Origin: Ligilactobacillus pobuzihii E100301 = KCTC 13174
GTDB taxonomy: Bacteria; Bacillota; Bacilli; Lactobacillales; Lactobacillaceae
DNA: 56,519 nt
Direction of reading: 5' to 3'
NCBI RefSeq assembly: GCF_000349725.1
Contig: NZ_KB714701.1
Location: 51,180-107,698, forward strand
Under the pieces are notes generated by a model that was given only the letters and a program-made list of their open reading frames with translations, searched no databases and had not been told where the DNA came from. Shown here piece by piece: positions 50,447 to 56,519 of the stretch (positions are counted from its first letter, which is position 1; each line of letters starts with the position of its first letter). Made by a program: the position numbers and the translations under genes.

Positions 50447-50528
50447 TATTTGCTTTAAAATAGAAAGCTCAGTGAAGTCATGTCAGTGTATATCACACCA
50501 ATATAACCAAGTTGAACTTTTATTCATG

Positions 50529-51230
50529 TTATTTTGCCAAATAAAACTCGAAACGTTCACCAACATATTGAGTTCTGACATATTCAAACGGGCGACCGTC
50601 ACTCAGACTAGTTGTTTGCCGTAAACGTAAAATTGCAGCCCCACGCTTAACATCAAGATAGTCTGCGATTCGCTCGGGCGCTGATGTCGCCGAAACAGTT
50701 TGTTCAGCATGGCCAATCGACAAACCGTGTTCCTCTAAAGTTTTATATAATGAAGCAGAAATTTGCGCGCGTTCATAATCTTTGATCAAATTATAAGGCA
50801 AAGTTGCTACCTCAAAACAAATTGGCAAATCATCTGCATACCTGATCCGCTCCATGCGTAAAACTTTCTCACCATTTATCAGATGCAATTTTTCACTTTC
50901 AGAAATCGATGGCATAGTGACCAAATAAGAAATTGTCTTACTCGAAGCCTGCTTGCCTTGCGATTCAATAATTTCTGTAAAACTAGTCACACCAGAAGAC
51001 ATTCTTTCCTGCACTTTTTGTCGAGCAACGAATGTTCCAGAACCAACATGACGTTCCAAGATACCTTCGTCGACTAAAGTTTGCACAGCTTGCCGCAAGG
51101 TCATCCGACTAACACCAAATTGAACTGCTAAGTCTCGTTCAGCTGGGATCCGATCTCCAATTTTCCATTGGCCCGACTCGATAGTCTGCTTAATTTTATT
51201 ATGGATCTGTATATATATTGGCGAACTCAC
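50529..51230 (-). CDS. nagR: GntR-family (HutC subfamily) repressor, NagR-like
   Basis: A 233-residue regulator with an N-terminal winged helix (about 5-70, GVSRMTLRQAVQTLVDEGILER) and a C-terminal UTRA sensor domain (about 90-230). It lies 52 bases after nagA on the same strand, so NagR, the sensor of N-acetylglucosamine metabolites, is the best call. It would bind the palindrome in the nagA promoter. Confidence 0.88.
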   Translation of the reverse strand: MSSPIYIQIHNKIKQTIESGQWKIGDRIPAERDLAVQFGVSRMTLRQAVQTLVDEGILERHVGSGTFVARQKVQERMSSGVTSFTEIIESQGKQASSKTISYLVTMPSISESEKLHLINGEKVLRMERIRYADDLPICFEVATLPYNLIKDYERAQISASLYKTLEEHGLSIGHAEQTVSATSAPERIADYLDVKRGAAILRLRQTTSLSDGRPFEYVRTQYVGERFEFYLAK

Positions 51231-51282
51231 TCGGCACCCCTACTTCCTCTACAATTCATATCTTTCTATAAATCTACCACCA

Positions 51283-52419
51283 TTATTTTTCAAAAAGGCG
51301 GCCGTAACTATAAGTTCTTTGTAAATGAAGATCTGTATCAAAAACATTTAGATCTGCATCCTTACCGACCTGTAAACCACCTTTAGACTCTAGTCCAAAT
51401 TCTTTAGCTTGGTTAACAGAAGACATTTTAACTGCTTCTTTTATCCCACAACCTGTGAATTTCATAATATTAACAAAGGCATCTTGATATTGCAAAACAG
51501 AACCAGCTAAGTTTCCAGCTTCCAATCGAGCTTGCTTATCTTTAACGATCACCTTTTGTCCGCCAAGTTCTGAAATTCCCTCAGGCATTCCCTTTGCACG
51601 CATCGAATCAGTGACTAACTCTAATTTGTCAGGTCCTTTAAGTTCATAGGCTAATTTGACCATATCCGGAATCACATGGAAACCATCGGCGATCATTTCA
51701 CAGTATATGTTATCTTCTAACAAAGCATGGCCTGTCACACCTGGTTCACGATGCTTAAATTCACGCTGGGCATTATATAAATGGGTGACATGGCTCGCTT
51801 TAGAAGCCTTCATTTGAGCTCTAGTAGCATTACTATGGCCAGCAGATGGTACGATCCCGTGTGCTAAACAATAGTCTTCAAATTCTGCAGTTCCTTTATG
51901 CTCAGGTGCGTACGTGATCATTTTAATATTTCCACCAGCTAACTCATTCCAATGAGCCAGTAATTTGGCATCTGGATCTTTGATATATTCTGGTGGTTGA
52001 GCGCCTTTAAAATCCATTGCAACAAACGGTCCTTCAAGGTGCGCACCTAAAATTACAGGATTTTCTTTCATTGCTTCATCAACAGCAATCATAGCTTTAT
52101 CAATATTTTCATTTGATTGAGTCATTGTTGTTGCGAAATAACCGGTCACACCTTCATATACCATGTCTGTGACCATTTCATCTAACTCAGCCGCATTTCC
52201 GTCCATTGCATCGAAACTATAACCGCCATGGCTATGTACATCGATGAAACCTGGAACTACTATTTTTCCTTCCAGATCAACGACCTCATTATCACCCGCC
52301 TGGGGAGAAAAATCTGTCATTGGTCCAACGTTTTCGATTTCTTTAGAAAAACGCAAATAACCATCGTTTATTTTTTCTTCACCTGTATAAATTACTGCAT
52401 GTTTTAGTACTTTGCTCAT
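51283..52419 (-). CDS. nagA: N-acetylglucosamine-6-phosphate deacetylase
   Basis: Removes acetate from GlcNAc-6-phosphate in amino sugar use and wall recycling. The 378-residue amidohydrolase has DVHSHGG (His62, His64), GAHLEGPF near 125-132, GHSNA, and catalytic Asp in VTDSMRAKG near 270. ATG at 52419 follows GAGGTG. nagB is not in the window. Confidence 0.95.
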   Translation of the reverse strand: MSKVLKHAVIYTGEEKINDGYLRFSKEIENVGPMTDFSPQAGDNEVVDLEGKIVVPGFIDVHSHGGYSFDAMDGNAAELDEMVTDMVYEGVTGYFATTMTQSNENIDKAMIAVDEAMKENPVILGAHLEGPFVAMDFKGAQPPEYIKDPDAKLLAHWNELAGGNIKMITYAPEHKGTAEFEDYCLAHGIVPSAGHSNATRAQMKASKASHVTHLYNAQREFKHREPGVTGHALLEDNIYCEMIADGFHVIPDMVKLAYELKGPDKLELVTDSMRAKGMPEGISELGGQKVIVKDKQARLEAGNLAGSVLQYQDAFVNIMKFTGCGIKEAVKMSSVNQAKEFGLESKGGLQVGKDADLNVFDTDLHLQRTYSYGRLFEK

Positions 52420-52449
52420 TTTTACACCTCATTTAGATTCAATATATCT

Positions 52450-52478
52450 ATCATAATCGGTATATACCAAAAAAACAA
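52450..52478 (-). promoter_or_regulatory. nagA-nagR promoter with embedded operator
   Basis: Minus-strand -35 TTGTTT (52473-52478), 17-base spacer, -10 TATGAT (52450-52455). The palindrome TTGGTATATACCGA (52457-52470) fills most of the spacer and fits the HutC-type GT-N-TA-N-AC operator pattern, so a repressor bound there would block polymerase. Confidence 0.8.
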
Positions 52479-52510
52479 GTTGACTCACGCTTTTAGCTTA
52501 AATTAATTAC

Positions 52511-53308
52511 CTATTCTTGATCCTTTGCAATAGTCGCATCGATCCCCTTAACTACAGCACGCATAAAGCCAGTCTCTTCCATTGCAAGTAATCCAGCGAT
52601 AGTCGTTCCACCTGGAGAACAAACATCATCTACAAGATCCTGTGGGCTTTTAGAGCTTTGCAAAACATTAGCGGCACTACCTAAAACTGCCTGAGCCGCG
52701 ATTTTGACTGCGTCATCTTTTTTCAGACCATACTTAACTCCTGCTTTAGCCATTGAATCAATATAGAAATAAACAAAAGCCGGGGAGCTGCCTGCCAAAG
52801 CAACAAAAGTACTAAAGTCGGATTCTTTTAAATCGATAGTTTGACCAATGTCTCTCAAGATAGACTGAGCTTGTTGATAATGTTCATCAGTTAAAGACCG
52901 GTTTGAAACAAGCGCCGTGATCCCTTGGTTGATTGCTACATTGACATTTGGCATGATACGCAAAAATTCTACTTGATCAGAGCCAATAAAATTCTCTAGA
53001 TCTTCTATGCTTACCCCACTTAACATTGAAACTAAAATAACCTTTTTCTTTAATACGCTGTCCTTGATCTCTTCTAGGACCTTACCCGCTGCTAAAGGCT
53101 TAACAGCTAAGAACACCATGTCGGACTTTTGCACAACCTCATTATTATCTACACAAGCTACAAGCTTCTTTTCTTCAGCATAATTTTCATAATTATTAGT
53201 GTGAGCACTATGAATATAAATATCTTGTGACGGTATCTTACCTGCTACTAATATACCTTCAATGATTGCTTTTGCCATATTACCAACACCAATGAAACCT
53301 ATTCTCAT
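52511..53308 (-). CDS. proC: Pyrroline-5-carboxylate reductase
   Basis: Last step of proline synthesis. The 265-residue protein has an N-terminal NADP-binding GFIGVGNMAKAI (about 4-15) and a C-terminal dimerisation domain with ALAGSSPAFVYFYIDSMAKAG and DDVCSPGGTTIAGL. ATG at 53308. Confidence 0.95.
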   Translation of the reverse strand: MRIGFIGVGNMAKAIIEGILVAGKIPSQDIYIHSAHTNNYENYAEEKKLVACVDNNEVVQKSDMVFLAVKPLAAGKVLEEIKDSVLKKKVILVSMLSGVSIEDLENFIGSDQVEFLRIMPNVNVAINQGITALVSNRSLTDEHYQQAQSILRDIGQTIDLKESDFSTFVALAGSSPAFVYFYIDSMAKAGVKYGLKKDDAVKIAAQAVLGSAANVLQSSKSPQDLVDDVCSPGGTTIAGLLAMEETGFMRAVVKGIDATIAKDQE

Positions 53309-53383
53309 ATTTTAGTCTCCTATCTTTTTCTACTGTATGTTCTTTTCATTCTAGATTATAACAAATTATTGAATCTTGAGGAT

Positions 53384-53423
53384 AAAAAAACTCCCAAATC
53401 AACATTCAACGAAGATTTAGGAG
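53384..53423 (-). terminator. Terminator of the tRNA-Tyr/tRNA-Gln unit
   Basis: On the minus strand CTCCTAAATC and GATTTGGGAG form a stem around a 12-base loop, followed by TTTTTTT, shortly after tRNA-Gln. Confidence 0.88.
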
Positions 53424-53438
53424 AATCAGTTATTTTAA

Positions 53439-53510
53439 TTGGGATAGCTGGATTCGAACCAGCGAATCACGGGATCAAAACCCGATGCCTTACCGCTTGG
53501 CTATACCCCA
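53439..53510 (-). tRNA. tRNA-Gln (anticodon TTG)
   Basis: Full cloverleaf on the minus strand: acceptor TGGGGTA with TATCCCA, anticodon loop TTTTGAT giving TTG, T-loop TTCGAAT. CCA is not encoded. Confidence 0.97.
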
Positions 53511-53517
53511 ATAATGG

Positions 53518-53600
53518 TGGAAGGGAGTGGATTCGAACCACCGAACCCGAAGGAGCGGATTTACAGTCCGCCGCGTTTAGCCAGACTTCGCTACCCTTCC
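53518..53600 (-). tRNA. tRNA-Tyr (anticodon GTA)
   Basis: Class II tRNA with a long variable arm. Acceptor GGAAGGG with CCCTTCC, anticodon loop CTGTAAA giving GTA, T-loop TTCGAAT. It is cotranscribed with tRNA-Gln, eight bases apart. Confidence 0.97.
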
Positions 53601-53632
53601 AAAAATGTTTGTCTAATTTATCCGACCTATTT

Positions 53633-53661
53633 ATAATAACCTGTTTCCAACTAAAATGCAA
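53633..53661 (-). promoter_or_regulatory. Promoter of tRNA-Tyr/tRNA-Gln
   Basis: Minus-strand -35 TTGCAT (53656-53661), exact 17-base spacer, -10 TATTAT (53633-53638), about 33 bases before tRNA-Tyr. Confidence 0.75.
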
Positions 53662-53702
53662 CATTTATTTTAAATAATATATAAAAAAATCCAAATCCAG
53701 TT

Positions 53703-53748
53703 AAAAAAAAGCTTCATACCCCTATAAAGGAAAGGCATAAAGCTTTTC
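53703..53748 (-). terminator. Rho-independent terminator after peptide transporter gene
   Basis: On the minus strand AAAAGCTTTATGCC pairs with the facing GGTATGAAGCTTTT, followed by more T residues. Confidence 0.92.
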
Positions 53749-53752
53749 ATGG

Positions 53753-55219
53753 CTACTTAACCCCAGCCATAAGTTTTTCAATTTTAGGAACGAAGAATAA
53801 TAAAATAACACCAAAAATAACTGTAATACCACCGATCAAGCCAAAGTACATGATTTCGTTGGATGGAGTAAAAAATCTAACGATCTGTGCATTAATAGCT
53901 TGCGCAGCCGCATCACCTAAGAACCACATACTCATCATCTGTGATTGATAAACTTTTGGAGCCAGCTTAGTAGTAACTGATAAACCAATTGGAGAAATTA
54001 GCATTTCACCAATAATTACCAAGGCCCAACTAGCAATCAACCACCATGGACTGACTCTTGTATCAGTCCCATGCATTAACAATGGAATCATCATCCATAA
54101 GAAAGATGCGCCGGAAAAGAAGAGTCCGTATGAGAACTTTTTACCAGAAGATGGCTGTCTCTTACCCAACTTGCTCCACAACATTGCAAAGAATGGTGTA
54201 TATAACATAATGAATAATGGGTTCGCGCTTTGGAACCAACTTGCTGGGAAGTTGAACCCGGCAATCGATAATTTTGTTTGTTCTTCAGCAAACAATGCTA
54301 AAACAACTGAACCTTGTTCTTCAATTGACCAAAATAGGATCGAAGCAACAAATAGAGGAACATAAGCCCATACACGCGAACGTTCAGTTTTGCTTACCTT
54401 CTTGCTGGTCAACATACTAATAAAGTAAAATACAGGTATTAAAACAGCACAGATACTTAAAATATTGATTACATTATTAATATTAAACATTTTGAATAAT
54501 GCCATGATGACAAAAATCAAGATGATCGCTACAACACCAATAGAAACTTTCTTGATCAACGATTTTGTTTCTTCTGGCTGAATTGGATCAGAAGCATACA
54601 AGCTGTCTTTTGGTAAATACTTTCTACCGTCTAGCGTATACTGAACTAATCCGAAAAACATTCCGATAGCTGCCAAGGAAAAACCAAGGTGGAAGTTCAC
54701 ATTTTGGCCTAACCAGCCAACAACATAAGGAGCAATGAATGCACCCATATTAATACCAAAAACAAAAATACTAAACCCAGAATCTCGGCGTGTATCTTCT
54801 TCAGAATAAAGGCCACCGACCATTTCAGACACGTTTGGTTTCAATAAACCAGTACCGATAACGATCAAGCCAATTGAAATAAACAATGCAGCACTACCAA
54901 ATGGCGTTGACAAGACGATATGTCCAAACATGATCAAGATACCACCGACAAAGACAGTCCGACGTGGCCCCCACAATCTATCACTAACAAATCCGCCAAG
55001 CACACTCGAAAGATAAACTAGTGAACCATAAATCGACATGATCGATGCTGCAGTCGGTTTATCAAAGCCTAATCCACCCTTGCTAACAGCAAAATACATA
55101 TAATACAGTAAAATGGCACGCATACCATAATAACTGAATCTTTCCCACATTTCAGTAAAGAACAGCGTAGATAGACCACGTGGGTGTCCAAGAAATGATG
55201 GCTCCTTACTACCACTCAT
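53753..55219 (-). CDS. dtpT: Proton-dependent di-/tripeptide transporter (POT/PTR2)
   Basis: A 488-residue, roughly 14-helix POT carrier importing small peptides with protons. Motifs: TEMWERFSYYGMRAILLYYM (ExxER type, helix 1), GGFVSDRLWGPRRTV, and the PTR2 signature region FSIFVFGINMGAFIAP. I chose ATG at 55219 with GGAGG before it; ATG at 55237 with AGGGG before it would add six residues and cannot be excluded. Confidence 0.92.
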   Translation of the reverse strand: MSGSKEPSFLGHPRGLSTLFFTEMWERFSYYGMRAILLYYMYFAVSKGGLGFDKPTAASIMSIYGSLVYLSSVLGGFVSDRLWGPRRTVFVGGILIMFGHIVLSTPFGSAALFISIGLIVIGTGLLKPNVSEMVGGLYSEEDTRRDSGFSIFVFGINMGAFIAPYVVGWLGQNVNFHLGFSLAAIGMFFGLVQYTLDGRKYLPKDSLYASDPIQPEETKSLIKKVSIGVVAIILIFVIMALFKMFNINNVINILSICAVLIPVFYFISMLTSKKVSKTERSRVWAYVPLFVASILFWSIEEQGSVVLALFAEEQTKLSIAGFNFPASWFQSANPLFIMLYTPFFAMLWSKLGKRQPSSGKKFSYGLFFSGASFLWMMIPLLMHGTDTRVSPWWLIASWALVIIGEMLISPIGLSVTTKLAPKVYQSQMMSMWFLGDAAAQAINAQIVRFFTPSNEIMYFGLIGGITVIFGVILLFFVPKIEKLMAGVK

Positions 55220-55237
55220 TAGATATGATTCCTCCAT

Positions 55238-56052
55238 ACTTTACCCCTAAGGGTTTTATTCATTTAAATAAAATTAAATAACATTACTAATTATAAAATT
55301 CAATAATATATGCGTCAATGAAATTCATCAATTATTAATTGTTAGCTAAACATTTTATCATTTCAAGCTAAGGGCAGCCTTAGCTTTTTATAGTAAATTT
55401 TCGTAGATAATCATATAAACTAAGTTAGCGTAAGCATTTTTTAATGGTTCGTTAGGCATATTTGATTTGTCAGCGATATTCACCTAGTTTTACTTATTTT
55501 GATTTTACTCTTTGATTTTACTCAATGAGAATTTATTATTCAGAATAAATTAAAAAATATACTGCTAGGATTTTCGATTTTACAGGCAAAAATTTCATAT
55601 GAACAATAAATGATTTACCTTCAAGGGTTAAATTTTAATGTATGGGCTTGAAAATATGATCATAAAAAATCTTCTGAACATATGCATAAAATGGCACTAC
55701 CCATTTTTTACGACTTATGATCCTGTGTCTTCAAATGAAATTTCATCTTTAAAAAATCGTAACCTTCCATAATTAAGTATAGTATTTTAAACCTGGTAAA
55801 CATAAACCAAAAACATTTGATCTCGCAGTCACACACTTCAAATCATGACTACAATCACGTAATTTTTGCTTTTTTTAATTAAAAAGGATCATAAAAGAAA
55901 AATCATCATTATTTGACGATCGAATATGCTGCCAGCAAACACTCGGACCATTCCAATATGGTAGATTGCATCTAAAAATATGTTTATCTTATTGAAAAAT
56001 ACAAAGCTAAATCAGAAGAACATACCGGAAGTTTGCTTGTTTTACTAAAGAC
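55238..56052. other. Gene-poor AT-rich stretch between dtpT and the tRNA cluster
   Basis: About 800 bases with no frame longer than a few dozen codons on either strand, no recognisable transposase remnant and no tRNA. It holds a tandem TTTGATTTTACTC repeat (55498-55523) and one orphan hairpin. It probably includes the dtpT promoter. I cannot assign any other function. Confidence 0.6.
55365..55390 (+). terminator. Orphan terminator-like hairpin
   Basis: AAGCTAAGG, loop GCAG, CCTTAGCTT: a perfect nine-base stem continuing into a T-run on the plus strand. No plus-strand gene lies upstream, so it could end an unannotated small RNA or be a remnant. Confidence 0.55.
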
Positions 56053-56089
56053 AAAAAATTACCCACAATTCTCAAAATGAAAATTGTGG
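56053..56089 (-). terminator. Terminator of the rRNA-tRNA operon
   Basis: On the minus strand CCACAATT and AATTGTGG form a stem around an 11-base loop and the run AATTTTTTG follows. It lies about 60 bases after tRNA-Thr, the last gene of the operon. Confidence 0.8.
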
Positions 56090-56152
56090 ATAATAAATGG
56101 GTGATTTGTTTTACAAAACATTACTAGATCAGTACTTTAAGCCACTATTTTA

Positions 56153-56225
56153 TGCCGGCTGCAGGAGTCGAACCTGTGACCCTCGGTTTACGATACCGAT
56201 GCTCTACCAACTGAGCTAAGCCGGC
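56153..56225 (-). tRNA. tRNA-Thr (anticodon CGT)
   Basis: Cloverleaf on the minus strand: acceptor GCCGGCT with AGCCGGC, D-arm GCTCAGTTGGTAGAGC, anticodon loop ATCGTAA giving CGT. The T-stem's base pair 49-65 is an A-C mismatch. Confidence 0.94.
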
Positions 56226-56243
56226 AAAACTAATTCAGTTAAG

Positions 56244-56315
56244 TGACCCGTACGGGATTTGAACCCATGTTACCGCCGTGAAAGGGCGGTGTCTTAACCA
56301 CTTGACCAACGGGTC
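56244..56315 (-). tRNA. tRNA-Glu (anticodon TTC)
   Basis: Minus-strand cloverleaf: acceptor GACCCGT with ACGGGTC, anticodon stem CCGCC/GGCGG, loop CTTTCAC giving TTC, T-loop TTCAAAT. Confidence 0.97.
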
Positions 56316-56342
56316 AAAATAGTGCTTTGAACTACTAAAAAA

Positions 56343-56415
56343 CTCCGGCAGGCGGACTCGAACCGTCGACACCCTGATTAACAGTCAGATGCTCTACCGA
56401 CTGAGCTATGCCGGA
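56343..56415 (-). tRNA. tRNA-Asn (anticodon GTT)
   Basis: Minus-strand cloverleaf: acceptor TCCGGCA with TGCCGGA and discriminator G, anticodon loop CTGTTAA giving GTT. It is the first tRNA after 5S rRNA. Confidence 0.97.
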
Positions 56416-56424
56416 ATAAAACAA

Positions 56425-56519
56425 AGCGCGGTAACTACCTACCCTCGCAGGGGGCGATCCCCCAACTACTCTCGGCGTGACGAAGCTTAACTTCTGTGTT
56501 CGGCATGGGAACAGGTGTA
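56425..56519 (-). rRNA. rrf: 5S ribosomal RNA (partial, 5' end outside window)
   Basis: The minus strand reads the conserved 5S core (TTCCCATGCCGAACACAGAA, then GAGAGTAGTTGGGGGATCGC) to the 3' end at about 56425. The 5' part and the rest of the rRNA operon lie beyond the window. It is followed by tRNA-Asn, tRNA-Glu and tRNA-Thr. Confidence 0.96.

Noticed and set aside
55620-56050. Possible degenerate transposase in the gap before the tRNA cluster
   Set aside because: Read in several frames on both strands; no convincing transposase motif and stops in every frame.

Overview
The window is a low-GC Firmicutes chromosome segment, almost certainly from the Lactobacillaceae. Evidence: a hprK-lgt-trxB-phosphoglucomutase cluster, class Ib nrdHIEF, a SecA without the C-terminal zinc finger, long-form HPF, GroES/GroEL behind CIRCE operators, and a DtpT-like peptide carrier. 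I cannot name the species. Most genes lie on the minus strand and converge on an rRNA operon whose 5S gene is cut by the right edge.

Layout, left to right. 0-2 kb: serine dehydratase genes (sdaAB then truncated sdaAA) and luxS. 1.9-6.8 kb: uvrB-uvrA, with a LexA-type SOS box at the promoter. 7-12.9 kb: phosphoglucomutase, trxB, lgt, hprK and a yvlD/yvlC pair. 13-18 kb: PhoPR-type two-component system, a MinJ-like PDZ protein and ftsEX. 18.3-25 kb: prfB (programmed frameshift), secA, hpf, comFA-comFC. 25-31.6 kb: a YigZ protein, an APC permease, groES-groEL with two CIRCE elements, a divergent CPBP protease and rex. 31.7-38.2 kb: an ABC-F protein, the tsaB-rimI-tsaD tRNA t6A cluster, an asparaginase and an acyl-ACP thioesterase. 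38.4-46.2 kb: one long replication/repair run (dnaX, ybaB, recR, yaaL, tmk, darA, holB, yabA, rsmI) preceded by the SRP RNA gene, tadA and a methyltransferase. 46.4-50.2 kb: nrdHIEF with two NrdR boxes. 50.5-53.3 kb: nagA-nagR with an operator, and proC. 53.4-53.6 kb: tRNA-Gln and tRNA-Tyr. 53.7-55.2 kb: peptide transporter. 55.2-56.15 kb: a gene-poor AT-rich stretch. End: tRNA-Thr, tRNA-Glu, tRNA-Asn and 5S rRNA.

Nearly everything is core housekeeping. I see no prophage, intact insertion sequence, CRISPR array or defence island. The least explained signal is a dispersed family of about 210-base structured elements, six copies (four degenerate or truncated to some degree), always just after the 3' end of genes. 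The full copies read as a closing stem plus two hairpins. One hairpin shows compensatory base changes between copies. The other keeps its apical loop sequence while its long stem diverges but still pairs. This looks like a conserved folded RNA or a palindromic mobile element.

Start codons were re-chosen from ribosome binding sites in many genes. At least ten genes appear to start with TTG.
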